Shown here: piece after piece, positions 43,357-52,329 of the stretch | Layout: each line of letters opens with the position of its first letter | Position numbering within the stretch: the stretch's first letter is position 1 | Assembly: GCA_947258375.1 (NCBI GenBank) | Contig: CAMYIJ010000004.1 | Location: forward strand, 66,017 to 130,016 | Source: an uncultured Acidimicrobiaceae bacterium | GTDB lineage: Bacteria > Actinomycetota > Acidimicrobiia > Spongiisociales > UBA5794 | Length of the DNA stretch: 64,000 nucleotides | Direction: 5' to 3' | The notes under the pieces: generated by a model | Told to the model about the DNA's origin: nothing | The model's database searches: none | What the model saw: the letters and a program-made list of their open reading frames with translations, nothing else | Made by a program: the position numbers and the translations under genes

Positions 43357-43722
43357 GTGTCGCTGGTGATGCTGGCGCTGGCCGCCGTGGTGGTGATCCT
43401 CGGGCTGCTCATCGCCGACGTGTCGATCTACCTGGGAGCCCGCGCCCGGGCGCAGGTTGCCGCCGACGCCGCGGCGCTCGCCGCCGCCCCGGTCACTTTC
43501 CGGCCCTTTGGTGCGGTCGGGTCGGCGGTCGACGAAGCAAGGCGGTTCGCGGCAGGGAACGGGGGCACCCTGTTGGAGTGCCGGTGCGCCCAGGACCAGA
43601 GTTGGCGGAGCCGCACGGTCACCGTCCTCGTGAGTGTGCCGGCCGATCTGGTACTTCTCGGTGCGACACAAGTCACGGCATGGAGCAGCGCCGACTTCGA
43701 CCCGACGCGTTTGGGTCGCTAG
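43357..43722 (+). CDS. TadG-like (Rv3655-type) pilus-associated protein
   Basis: A protein of at least 121 residues with an N-terminal helix (LVMLALAAVVVILGLLIADV) and an external domain with YLGARARAQVAADAAALAAA, the TadG/TadE-like pattern RAQxAADAAALAAA. Two Cys in ECRCAQD. The GTG at 43357 is the first usable start; the in-frame upstream codons SRERGAVSL resemble the TadE opening, and a CTG at 43327 overlaps the TadE stop in CTGA, so the natural start may be a CTG. A long-range TadG has a VWA domain; this one is short, as in mycobacterial Rv3655c-like genes. Confidence 0.7.
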   Translation: MSLVMLALAAVVVILGLLIADVSIYLGARARAQVAADAAALAAAPVTFRPFGAVGSAVDEARRFAAGNGGTLLECRCAQDQSWRSRTVTVLVSVPADLVLLGATQVTAWSSADFDPTRLGR

Positions 43723-43771
43723 CAATCTGTCCCTCCCACCCGGCGGGCTCGCGTTGGCGCGTCGAACCACG

Positions 43772-44992
43772 CTACGGCTCGTCGATGACACCGTCGGCCA
43801 GGTCGAGGTAGTAATCGGTCGCCGCATCGGCCAGGAACACGACAGAACGATCGCCGGCCGTGCCCACGGAGCCGGGGAGCACCAGATTCACCATCTCCTC
43901 CGGGGTGAGGTAGTAGACGGTGGCCGCCATGGTCAGGAGGTCCTCGGTCGACAGGTCGGTCCAGGTGTGATCGAGCAGGATGTCGAGCAGTCCGGGTAGC
44001 TCGTCGATGCCCATCTCCTGAACCGCGATCATGCCGGCCTGCATGATGAGGCCGTGGTTCTCCGACCTGGCGAAGTCGCCGCCGTTGAGTGTCTTGCGGA
44101 TACGCGCCAGCCGTAGCAGCGCGGTCGGCCCGAGCTTCTGCACTCCGCTCGGGTAGTTCTGCCAGCCTTCGATCCCGCTCCGGATGGATTTCGGCAGGTC
44201 GATGGTCAGGCCGCCCAGATCCTCGATGAGGCCCTCGAAGCCAACGAACCCGGTCACCACGTACCCATCGAGATCGAGCGCGGTCAACGCCTCCGTGGTT
44301 TCCAGCATCACCGCCGGTCCGCGGCCCGCCATGATGTTGGTGAATTTGTTCTTACCGGCCGGGCCCTCCACCCAGGAGTCCCTGGGGAATCCGACAATCG
44401 AACCCTCGCTCCGGGAGGGGTCGATTCCGACAATGTGAATGCTGTCGGCCCGCAACCGTCTTTGGTTCTGACCCTTGCGGGCATCGGAGCCGAGCACGAG
44501 CAGCAGTCGGGGGCTCTCGCCAAGCCACGGCGGCTGTCCGGTGAGGCTGGCCCCGGCAATCCGCCACGGCTTTCTGTCCTCGACCATGAAGATGACATCG
44601 TCGGCAACATGGATGACGGCGACACTGTCGCCGCCTTGGAGTTCGTGAACGACGCCGGAGGCCGTGACGGAGGGCAATACCGGTTGGCCCGGCTCGAGGG
44701 TCTCCAGCATCGCAGCGGGAACCGGTGGGTCGGGGTTGCGCTCGTCGGCCAGCCAGCTGTAGAGGTCCGCAACGGCGGCGAGGATCGGCCCGGGAAGGTC
44801 GCCGGTGGCCGTAATGGTCCGCGGCGGGCCGGTCGTCGTGGTGGCCAGCGTTGTTGTCGGCGCGGCCGTCGTTGTAGTCGTGGTCGGCGCGACCGTGGTG
44901 GTGGTTTCGGCCTCGGGGGGTCCGGACGCACTGCACGCCCCGGCCACGAGGGCGAAGGCAATCAGAGCGAGAGTGAGACGACGGGGGGACAC
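43772..44992 (-). CDS. LCP-family (LytR-CpsA-Psr) lipoprotein
   Basis: A 406-residue protein from GTG 44992 (GTG 45016 also possible). It begins SPRRLTLALIAFALVAGACSAS, an export signal whose Cys20 may be lipid-modified although the lipobox is not perfect. A Thr-rich spacer (TTTTVAPTTTTTTAAPTTTL) separates it from the LCP domain (residues about 145-380): LLVLGSDARKGQNQRRLRADSIHIVGID, then GFPRDSW and GGLTIDLPKSI, with the catalytic Arg-Asp pattern of polyprenyl-phosphate transferases. LCP proteins attach secondary wall polymers to peptidoglycan. It is convergent with the Tad cluster. Confidence 0.78.
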   Translation of the reverse strand: MSPRRLTLALIAFALVAGACSASGPPEAETTTTVAPTTTTTTAAPTTTLATTTTGPPRTITATGDLPGPILAAVADLYSWLADERNPDPPVPAAMLETLEPGQPVLPSVTASGVVHELQGGDSVAVIHVADDVIFMVEDRKPWRIAGASLTGQPPWLGESPRLLLVLGSDARKGQNQRRLRADSIHIVGIDPSRSEGSIVGFPRDSWVEGPAGKNKFTNIMAGRGPAVMLETTEALTALDLDGYVVTGFVGFEGLIEDLGGLTIDLPKSIRSGIEGWQNYPSGVQKLGPTALLRLARIRKTLNGGDFARSENHGLIMQAGMIAVQEMGIDELPGLLDILLDHTWTDLSTEDLLTMAATVYYLTPEEMVNLVLPGSVGTAGDRSVVFLADAATDYYLDLADGVIDEP

Positions 44993-45130
44993 GGCCGCCG
45001 ATGGTAGACCCCACACGCCGGTAGGCGATTCGACGGTCGGGAGAGCCGTCTTCTGAGGGATCGTTCCGCTAGCACCTAAACGGGCGTGCGGACAACTAGC
45101 CTTCAGCCGTTAGGCAAGAAGAGCAGGTAG

Positions 45131-46459
45131 ATGAGAATCGTCATTGTCGGCGCCGGGGCCGTTGGGTCGCACCTTGCAGAGCGCCTATCCGCAGAGCGCC
45201 AGGACATCGTCGTTGTCGAGTCGGACCAGGCCCGCGCCGCCGAGTTGCAGGCGGAACTCGACGTACTGGTGGTCGTCGGCAATGGGGCGAGCCCAACCAC
45301 CTTGCAGGAAGCCGAGGTTGAACGAGCCGACCTGCTCATTGCGGTCACCAGCTCGGACGCCACCAACGTCCTGGCTGCACACGCGGCCGGCCGTCTCGGC
45401 GTAGAACGCCGGATCGCCAGGGTGGAAGATCCGCAACTCTTCGAAGAGGCCGAGGAGCTGGGCGTGGACCTCTTGATCGACCCCACCGAGGCTGTGGCCA
45501 ACCAGCTCGTGCGGTCGATCAAGTCGGGAGGCATAGGGGAGGCAATCGATTTCGCCGACGGGCGGCTCAGACTCTTCGGTGGCTTCATCGCCCCGGGAGC
45601 ACCTGCCGCCCATCTGACCCTGTCGCGGCTACGGTTGATGGTCAAGGGTTGGTCATGGGTGGTCGTTGCTGTGATCCGGGAGACGGAAACCCTGATCGCC
45701 AGGGGAGCCACGGAGCTATTGCCGGGCGATCACGTTCTGATCATGGCCGAGGAAGGCAAAGCCACCGAGGCGTTCGGGATCTTCGGCTGGCAGGAAGAGC
45801 CCTTCAACAAAGTCATCATCCTCGGGACGACCCGCCTCGCCATACGTACGGCGAGCCTGCTCTGCCATGAAGACATCAGCACCACTCTGATCGATCAGGA
45901 CATGGATCGGGTGCGCCGGGTCGCCATGAGCGAGCCCCGGGTCATCGCGGTCCACGGTGACCCCACAGATCCCAAGGTTTTGAGCTCGGAGGGAGCGGAA
46001 CACTCCGACGCGGTCCTGGCGCTCACCGGCTGGGACGAGATCAATATCCTCGGCTGCCTGGTCGCCAAGGCGATGGGCGCCCGCAAGACGGTGGCCCGGT
46101 TCCATCGATTCGACCTCGTGAAGATCCTCCCTGGCGTCGGAATCGACTCGGGTGTGTCTGCCCGTCTCGCCGCCGCCAATGAGATCCTCCGGTTTGTTCG
46201 CGGCGGCAGCATCCACTCGGTGGTGACGTTCCGCGACAGCGCGGCCGAGGCCATAGAGCTGACCGTTGAGGCGACCAGCCCCGTGGTCGGGAGGACGTTC
46301 AGCGAGGTGCACCTGCCGCACGAGATGATCGTCGGGGGCATTATTCGCGGCGACGACGTCTTCGTGCCGATTGGCGAATCTACCTTTGAGGCAGGAGATC
46401 GCCTCATCGTTATCGCCCTGCCGGAAGCCTTCCCCGAACTCGAGAAACTGTCCGGCTGA
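45131..46459 (+). CDS. trkA: Trk potassium uptake regulator TrkA
   Basis: A 442-residue RCK protein with two halves: Rossmann fold 1 (IVGAGAVGSHLAERL) and TrkA_C domain, then Rossmann fold 2 (VIILGTTRLAIRTASLL) and second TrkA_C (SPVVGRTFSEVHLPHEMIVGGIIRGDDVFVP). The first Gly-rich loop is complete; the second is degenerate. It gates TrkH in response to NAD(H)/nucleotides. It is coupled to trkH by a one-base overlap (TGATG). Upstream spacer is short. Confidence 0.92.
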   Translation: MRIVIVGAGAVGSHLAERLSAERQDIVVVESDQARAAELQAELDVLVVVGNGASPTTLQEAEVERADLLIAVTSSDATNVLAAHAAGRLGVERRIARVEDPQLFEEAEELGVDLLIDPTEAVANQLVRSIKSGGIGEAIDFADGRLRLFGGFIAPGAPAAHLTLSRLRLMVKGWSWVVVAVIRETETLIARGATELLPGDHVLIMAEEGKATEAFGIFGWQEEPFNKVIILGTTRLAIRTASLLCHEDISTTLIDQDMDRVRRVAMSEPRVIAVHGDPTDPKVLSSEGAEHSDAVLALTGWDEINILGCLVAKAMGARKTVARFHRFDLVKILPGVGIDSGVSARLAAANEILRFVRGGSIHSVVTFRDSAAEAIELTVEATSPVVGRTFSEVHLPHEMIVGGIIRGDDVFVPIGESTFEAGDRLIVIALPEAFPELEKLSG

Positions 46460-47907
46460 TGCTGCTTCGGCGATTGCTGCACCTAATCGGCGCGGTCGTC
46501 TCAGCAATCGGTGCCGCCATGTTTGCCGCGGTCATCACATCACTGATCTACCGCGAGTGGGACGAAGCGGCCTGGATCTCCGTCGCCGCCCTCATCACGA
46601 TCGGGTTCGGCTACTTGACTTGGAACCACTACGAGAGACCGCGCGATCTGTCCCGCAAAGAGGGTTTCGCCATTGTCGGCCTGTCCTGGTTCGCCATCTC
46701 AGTGTTCGGCACGCTGCCATACCTCCTCACCGGCAGCATCGGCAATGTCACCGATGCCTTCTTCGAGACGGCCGCCGGCTTCACGACGACCGGCGCCTCA
46801 GTGATCCCCGACCCGGGTGCCATGTCGCACGGCATACTGATATGGCGGGCACTGACCCAGTGGATCGGCGGTATGGGCATCATCGTGCTGTCGATCGCCG
46901 TGCTGCCGCTACTGGGGAGCGGTGGCGTCGAGTTGGCGCGGGCCGAATCGCCCGGACCGAAGCCCGACCGCCTCACGCCGCGGTTCCGGGAAACGGCGAA
47001 GCGACTGTGGTGGGTCTATGCCGGCCTGTCGGCTCTCCAGGTGCTGTTTCTGATCTTGGGCGACATGACGCTGTTCGAGGCCATTGCACACAGTTTTACG
47101 ACCATGTCCACCGGTGGGTTCGGCACCGATGTTCGATCGATCGGTGCTTTCAGCGCGTACAGCCAATGGATCGTGATCATCTTCATGGTGCTCGCCGGCG
47201 CCTCGTTTGCGCTTCACTTCCGGGCGTTGCGCGACCCCCGGGTGTATGGCCGCAACACCGAGCTCAAGCTATACGTCGGCATCCTCGTCGTGGCATCGGC
47301 GATCATCGCAATCGGTAGTCGCGGTAGTGCCGCGGCCGACATGATCCGCGATGCGGTGTTCACCGCGGTCTCCATTGTCACGACGACCGGCTACGCCACC
47401 GCCGACTTTGGGGCGTGGGTTCCGGCGCTCCAGGTACTCGTGGTGGGGTTGATGTTCGTCGGCGGGATGTCCGGCTCCACCGGCGGTTCCGTCAAGCCGT
47501 ACCGCCTGGGGGTGCTCTCCGGGGCCGCGCTGTCCGATCTGCGCCGCGTGATTCACCCGCGCGGGATCTTCGTCACCCGGTTCGGCAAGGAAGCGATCCC
47601 GCAGGACATCGTCGAATCGGTCCAGACCTTCTTCCTCCTCTACATGTTCATTTTCATGACGGGGACCATGCTGTTCGCCGTTTTCGCACAGGCGGCCGGC
47701 GCCGGATTCGACCTCGTGAGCTCGGCATCTGCGGTGGCCTCTTCGCTGGGCAACGTCGGCCCCGGGTTGAGCTCGGTGGGACCGAGCTCCAACTACCTGG
47801 CGGTGCCGGCCCTCGGCAAGTGGCTGCTCTCACTGCTGATGCTGGTTGGTCGTCTGGAGATCTTCCCGATCCTGTTGCTCTTCACCCGAGAGCTGTGGCG
47901 CCGGTGA
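46459..47907 (+). CDS. trkH: Trk potassium transporter subunit TrkH
   Basis: A 482-residue Trk/Ktr/HKT-type channel with four M1-P-M2 repeats. Selectivity-filter-like stretches: ETAAGFTTTGASVI, TTMSTGGFGTD, VSIVTTTGYATADFG and GNVGPGLSSVGP. It imports K+ with TrkA. The final helix ends at FTRELWRR. The gene is followed by a 697-bp intergenic region. Confidence 0.93.
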   Translation: MLLRRLLHLIGAVVSAIGAAMFAAVITSLIYREWDEAAWISVAALITIGFGYLTWNHYERPRDLSRKEGFAIVGLSWFAISVFGTLPYLLTGSIGNVTDAFFETAAGFTTTGASVIPDPGAMSHGILIWRALTQWIGGMGIIVLSIAVLPLLGSGGVELARAESPGPKPDRLTPRFRETAKRLWWVYAGLSALQVLFLILGDMTLFEAIAHSFTTMSTGGFGTDVRSIGAFSAYSQWIVIIFMVLAGASFALHFRALRDPRVYGRNTELKLYVGILVVASAIIAIGSRGSAAADMIRDAVFTAVSIVTTTGYATADFGAWVPALQVLVVGLMFVGGMSGSTGGSVKPYRLGVLSGAALSDLRRVIHPRGIFVTRFGKEAIPQDIVESVQTFFLLYMFIFMTGTMLFAVFAQAAGAGFDLVSSASAVASSLGNVGPGLSSVGPSSNYLAVPALGKWLLSLLMLVGRLEIFPILLLFTRELWRR

Positions 47908-48604
47908 CGAGCTGCAACCGGGAGGCCATCCGAGATCGGTCTCCCGAGCAGGCGCCGGAACCCACGCCATCCCCCAACCTCCCCAAGCCTCGAAAACGCG
48001 ACTTCGGCATCATCGCGAAAGCCCAAGTGGATTACAGGCATATGTAGTGATCGGCGTGTTTGGCGTATGTGTCTCTCCGGAGGGGAGAAGGGCCCCGCCG
48101 GCGGCGCAGCCGACGAGTGGGTAGAGGGGCGCATCCTCACAGGTTGCTCCCGTTTCCGAGGTGGTTCGAGCTCCTGGGGCAACAGGTCCTGTGAACCGGG
48201 AGCCACCTCCAGCTACCGCCCCCCTCTGGCCCTGCGGGCCGGTCTCCCCCCTTCGGGTGGAGCCATCGCGCGGTGGCTCGACTCGCGCCCGTATCACTCA
48301 CCGCCAGGAGCGATCTCGCGCAGTTCGTTCCCAGCAGATGCAGCAATCCCGAGCACTCAGAAGATCACGCTCAGCAGCTGCCAGGCTCCGATGGCGCGGC
48401 CGCCTAATCGAGCCCGTCAAGAGCCGGAAGTGTCAACAACGTCGCGGGTCAGTACATCCAGTGGTTTGTCGGGCTCGGGCTAGCTCCGGCAGGACCCGTG
48501 TCCCCAATCCTGAGATCACGCCTTCCGGGGCCGTTGCCCTTTATCGGTACCGTCGCCCGGCCGATAGATATGCGGTAGCTCTTGCGACAACTGGAGACTC
48601 CCGC
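47908..48604. other. Long intergenic region with C/G-run repeats, no gene seen
   Basis: No credible reading frame; those crossing it are Arg/Ser/Pro-rich shadows. Between 48062 and 48300 there is a G/C-run element (TCTCTCCGGAGGGGAGA hairpin, CCGCCGGCGGCG, CTCCCCCCTTCGGG) like the one at 20.64-20.91 kb. The 3' part (48300-48600) should hold the promoter of the lipoprotein gene; no clear -10 is visible. The region may contain degraded gene remnants. Confidence 0.5.
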
Positions 48605-49495
48605 ATGCGGACCACATTGGCCATTGCTCTTGTCTGCCTTGCGTTGACCGCCTGCGGCGGAAGCAGCGCCGACCCCGAAGTCACCGGGGAAGGGTACGAC
48701 GGCCTTGTAACTCTCAGCGACGCCGGTGCCGGCGAGCAGCGGACTCTGCGGTACAACCTGGCGGAGGGTGATAGCGGTCAAGCCGTGATGACATTCGCCA
48801 TGACAATGGACCAGCAGATCGATGGTGTCTCGATGGGCGCCCAGACAGTGGAGTACTCCGTAGTGATGGAGTACGAGGTGACCGCGGTTTCCGCCGACGG
48901 CGACTATGTGGTTGCCGCCCGCTATGTCGAGGTCGACGCCGATCCCATTCTTCGCCAGGCCATGGAACCGATTCTGGACATGGAGATCGAGCAGACGATT
49001 AGCCCCCGGGGCGAGATCCGTGATGCCGACTTCCGTCTGCCGCCCGGTGTCGATCCCGTCCTCCGCAGCACCCTCGATCAGATGTCGGAGCAAATGGGTG
49101 ATCTGGCGGCGCCTCTGCCGCTGGACCCCGTCGGTGTCGGTGCCACCTGGTCGCACACGGCAACGGCCGACGTGGGCGGGCTCGAGTCCACGATGGTCAC
49201 CCAATACGAGGTGACCGGTTTCGAAGGTGAGCGGGTAGTCATGGCGACATCGATGGAAGTCACCGACTTTGCCGAAGAGCTGACGGCTCCGGGAATGCCT
49301 CCCGGGACGAAGATGGCGATCACCGACTTTGAATCAACCGCGACGGGCACCAGCAAACTCGATCTCGCGCGGCCGCTCTCCTCGCCGGCCTCCGTGACCA
49401 CGAGCTTGTTCATGAACATGCACCTCGAGGGCGACGGGCAGTCGTTCGACATGGAGCAGAACATGACGATGAAGATGACGGTCGCTGAGCGCTAG
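48605..49495 (+). CDS. Hypothetical lipoprotein
   Basis: A 296-residue protein from ATG 48605; the frame is open further upstream but that part is Arg-rich and not protein-like. Signal MRTTLAIALVCLALTAC has a good lipobox with Cys17. The mature protein is beta-rich and repeats patterns such as VMTFAMTMDQQIDG, VEYSVVMEYEVTAVSADGDYVV and LDPVGVGATWSHTATADVGGLES, like DUF6263-type surface lipoproteins that open with a Leu/Tyr-rich strand. No catalytic motif. The stop codon overlaps the left end of a MITE-like element. Confidence 0.65.
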   Translation: MRTTLAIALVCLALTACGGSSADPEVTGEGYDGLVTLSDAGAGEQRTLRYNLAEGDSGQAVMTFAMTMDQQIDGVSMGAQTVEYSVVMEYEVTAVSADGDYVVAARYVEVDADPILRQAMEPILDMEIEQTISPRGEIRDADFRLPPGVDPVLRSTLDQMSEQMGDLAAPLPLDPVGVGATWSHTATADVGGLESTMVTQYEVTGFEGERVVMATSMEVTDFAEELTAPGMPPGTKMAITDFESTATGTSKLDLARPLSSPASVTTSLFMNMHLEGDGQSFDMEQNMTMKMTVAER

Positions 49496-49744
49496 GAGCC
49501 TGCTGAGCAATCCAATTGCGGCGTCTCTGCGGCTCTCTGGCTCGGGACGTTTGGCTTTCGGCATGCCGGTACTCTGGGCCGCGGTGGCCTCACCCAAACC
49601 CCCCTCGACCCCTGCCTTCGTCCGGCGACCTCGAAGTATCTAGCGATACTCCACAGGAATCCGAAGGATTCCCGCTCCCCGGACTGTGGCAGATGACGAT
49701 GAGATTCCGCACATCCATCCACAGTGATTGCTCAGCAGGCTCCT
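49494..49744. mobile_element. MITE-like element with 19-bp terminal inverted repeats
   Basis: A 251-bp non-coding segment bounded by perfect 19-bp inverted repeats (AGGAGCCTGCTGAGCAATC at 49494-49512 and its complement at 49726-49744). Its left end overlaps the lipoprotein stop. An internal block (49540-49605) recurs in inverted orientation at 62138-62205 with two exact matches of 23 and 20 bases. No transposase gene is in the window. Inferred to be a small non-autonomous mobile element. Confidence 0.65.
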
Positions 49745-49844
49745 GGCTCCGTGGGCAGGTCCGGTTCCGGTCCGGAATAGTGGCTGGGGCGGTGGCTGGC
49801 TAAACTCTCGCCGATTCTTCACCGACCTTTGGAGCAGCACTTCC

Positions 49845-51947
49845 GTGGACCCGATGATCTGGCTTTATCTCGCCCTCCTCGCCGCCGTCGCCGCGCTGGT
49901 TCTCGCCGGCGTATTCGCCAGGCAAGTGAACGCCGCCGACCCCGGCAACGAAACGATGGTCGACCTCATGGGGTCCATTCGCGAAGGCGCCATGACGTTC
50001 ATCCGCCGCGAATACACCGCGGTCGCGGGCTTCGTTGTAGTTCTCGCACTCCTCATAGGCATCCTGCTCGACTGGGGATGGCCATGGGGTTGGATCGCGT
50101 ACATCTTCGGCGCCGTCCTCTCGGCGCTCGCCGGCTTCATTGGAATGAGGATCGCCACGGCGGCCAATGCCCGCACGGCCGAAGCAGCCCGTACCGGTGG
50201 GGTCAATGCCGCGCTGCCGCTCGCCTTCCGCGGCGGTGCAGTCATGGGCTTCACGGTGGCCGGTCTCGGACTCCTCGGCCTTTCTCTCGGCTACCTCTTC
50301 TTCAAGGAGATTCTGAACGACAATGATGCCTTTGAGATCATCACCGCCATTGGTCTCGGCGCTTCTTCGATTGCCCTGTTCTCTAGGGTCGGCGGCGGCA
50401 TCTACACGAAAGCGGCCGATGTCGGTGCCGACCTCGTCGGCAAGGTCGAGGCGGGAATCCCGGAGGACGACCCGCGCAACCCTGCGGTGATTGCCGACAA
50501 CGTTGGCGACAACGTCGGTGACGTCGCCGGCATGGGTGCCGACCTCTTCGAGTCATACGTCGGCTCGTTGATCGCCCCGATAGCGTTTGCCGCTTTTGCG
50601 TTTGCCGGCAGCGGATTCCAGGAGCAGGCTTTCTTCTACCCGTTGATGATCGCCACGCTCGGCATGGGCGGTTCGATCATCGGCTCGTTCTTCGTCAAGC
50701 CCGGAGGCGGCAGCTTGGCGGCAGCGCTCCACAAGGGAACCTGGGTGGCGATGGGAATCACCGTGCTCGGTACGGTGATCCTGACACCGATCCTGTTTGG
50801 CGACACGCCGGACGTCACCAACAACGCTTGGGGTCTGGTGGTCTCCGTCGTCACCGGTCTGGTGGTCGGCTACTTGATCGGACAGATCTCCGAATGGTTC
50901 ACCTCGGACCATCACAAGGTCGTGAAAGAAGTCGCCCGCCAGGCACAAACCGGCCCGGCAACCGTGGCGCTGGCGGGAATCGCCGAGGGGATGCGCTCCG
51001 CAGCCTTCTCCGTGATCCTCGTCGCGTTCGGCATGCTCGCTGCGTTCTGGGGTGGCACTGCGGCCTTTGAGGGTCCCGATGCCATCACCGGGATCTACGG
51101 CATCGCTATCGCCGCCATCGGGGTGCTGTCCACCCTCGGGATAACCGTATCCGTCGACGCGTACGGCCCGATCGCCGACAACGCGGGCGGCATCGCCGAG
51201 ATGGCCCACCTGCCGCCCGAGGTCCGTGAGGCCACCGATGCCCTCGACTCGCTCGGCAACACCACGGCGGCGGTTGCCAAGGGCTTCGCCATCGGCTCGG
51301 CGGCCGTGACCGCTCTCGCCTTGTTCTTCACCTTCCGGCAGGCGGTCAACGTAGCCGCTCTCGAGAAGGGCCTGGAACCGGTGTTGACGACGATCGACAT
51401 CCTCGAGATTCCAGTCATCGTGGGTCTCTTCCTCGGTGGGATGTTCCCCTTCTTGTTCGCGGCGCTCACGATCCAGGCTGTTGGCCGGGCGGCGAACCAG
51501 ATGATCGAAGAGGTGCGCCGGCAGTTCCGCGAGATCCCGGGCCTGCTGGAGGGCAAGAAGGGCGTCAAGCCCGACTCGGCCCGCACGGTGGATATTTCCA
51601 CCAGTGCGGCGCTTCGAGAGATGGTGATTCCCGGCGCTCTGGCCGTCGCGCTGCCTCTCGTGGTCGGTTTCATCAGCGTCCGCGCTCTCGGCGGCCTGCT
51701 TGCCGGAGCACTCGTGACCGGATTCCTTCTGGCCATCTTCATGGCCAATGCCGGAGGTGCCTGGGACAACGCCAAGAAGTTCATCGAAGCCGGCGCCTAC
51801 GGCGGTAAGGGCTCAGACGCCCATCACGCCGCCGTCGTGGGAGACACCATCGGCGACCCCTTCAAAGACACTTCGGGCCCGGCGATGAACATCGTCATCA
51901 AGGTGATGACCATCGTCAGCCTGATCTTCGCCAGCGCGTTTGTCTAG
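49845..51947 (+). CDS. hppA: Membrane-bound pyrophosphatase, K+-dependent type
   Basis: A 700-residue, 16-helix proton- or sodium-pumping pyrophosphatase. PPi-site motifs are complete: KAADVGADLVGKVEAGIPEDDPRNPAVIADNVGDNVGDVAGMGADLFE, then SVDAYGPIADNAGG and the C-terminal GDTIGDPFKDTSGPA. The position that separates ion classes reads GNTTAAVAKG: Ala instead of Lys in GNTTKA, which marks K+-dependent enzymes (K+ stimulates PPi hydrolysis). Start GTG 49845 with GGAG about 11 bp upstream; an ATG at 49854 is also possible. The frame upstream runs through the MITE-like element. A -10-like TAAACT is at 49801-49806. Confidence 0.93.
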   Translation: MDPMIWLYLALLAAVAALVLAGVFARQVNAADPGNETMVDLMGSIREGAMTFIRREYTAVAGFVVVLALLIGILLDWGWPWGWIAYIFGAVLSALAGFIGMRIATAANARTAEAARTGGVNAALPLAFRGGAVMGFTVAGLGLLGLSLGYLFFKEILNDNDAFEIITAIGLGASSIALFSRVGGGIYTKAADVGADLVGKVEAGIPEDDPRNPAVIADNVGDNVGDVAGMGADLFESYVGSLIAPIAFAAFAFAGSGFQEQAFFYPLMIATLGMGGSIIGSFFVKPGGGSLAAALHKGTWVAMGITVLGTVILTPILFGDTPDVTNNAWGLVVSVVTGLVVGYLIGQISEWFTSDHHKVVKEVARQAQTGPATVALAGIAEGMRSAAFSVILVAFGMLAAFWGGTAAFEGPDAITGIYGIAIAAIGVLSTLGITVSVDAYGPIADNAGGIAEMAHLPPEVREATDALDSLGNTTAAVAKGFAIGSAAVTALALFFTFRQAVNVAALEKGLEPVLTTIDILEIPVIVGLFLGGMFPFLFAALTIQAVGRAANQMIEEVRRQFREIPGLLEGKKGVKPDSARTVDISTSAALREMVIPGALAVALPLVVGFISVRALGGLLAGALVTGFLLAIFMANAGGAWDNAKKFIEAGAYGGKGSDAHHAAVVGDTIGDPFKDTSGPAMNIVIKVMTIVSLIFASAFV

Positions 51948-51950
51948 AAG

Positions 51951-52057
51951 AGTATCCAGTACTCAGTATCCAGTACTCAGTACGCGCCGGACCTTTTCGC
52001 GCGGTACTGAATACTGAAGCGAGGCGCCAGCCGAGCGGTACTGAATACTGAGTACTG
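51951..52057. repeat. TACTGAGTACT-type intergenic repeat, copy 1
   Basis: Repeats of the words AGTATCCAGTACTCAGTA and TACTGAATACTGAGTACT form a long imperfect hairpin between hppA and the next minus-strand gene. The 20-mer GAAGCGAGGCGCCAGCCGAG (52016-52035) recurs reverse-complemented in copy 2 (57380-57399). Confidence 0.8.
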
Positions 52058-52273
52058 CTAACCCTTCTTCATATCGGGATCGTTGTCGCGCAGCTCTTGC
52101 TCACGCTTTTTGGCGGCCAGGTGGTGCTCGGCGGCGCGGCGCCTGGTGCGGGCGGTGAACCAGTACACGGCGAACAGAATCGCGAGGATCACGCCCCACA
52201 CCACCTGGGCGTTGCCCTCGTCGGGAATTGTTTCGATCAGTCGGTCCGACTCGGTGAAGATTCGGTGGTGCAT
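52058..52273 (-). CDS. Small single-helix membrane protein
   Basis: A 71-residue protein: short N-terminal segment, one helix (AQVVWGVILAILFAVYWFTA, about residues 22-41) and a charged, helical cytoplasmic tail (RTRRRAAEHHLAAKKREQEL). The frame and start are clean. I do not recognise a family. It is divergent from the histidine phosphatase and follows the repeat after hppA. Confidence 0.55.
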   Translation of the reverse strand: MHHRIFTESDRLIETIPDEGNAQVVWGVILAILFAVYWFTARTRRRAAEHHLAAKKREQELRDNDPDMKKG

Positions 52274-52329
52274 AGGCCGCCTAGCCTACCGAGCACACTG
52301 CTTCACTCGAGCCCGGGACTCAGCCAACG

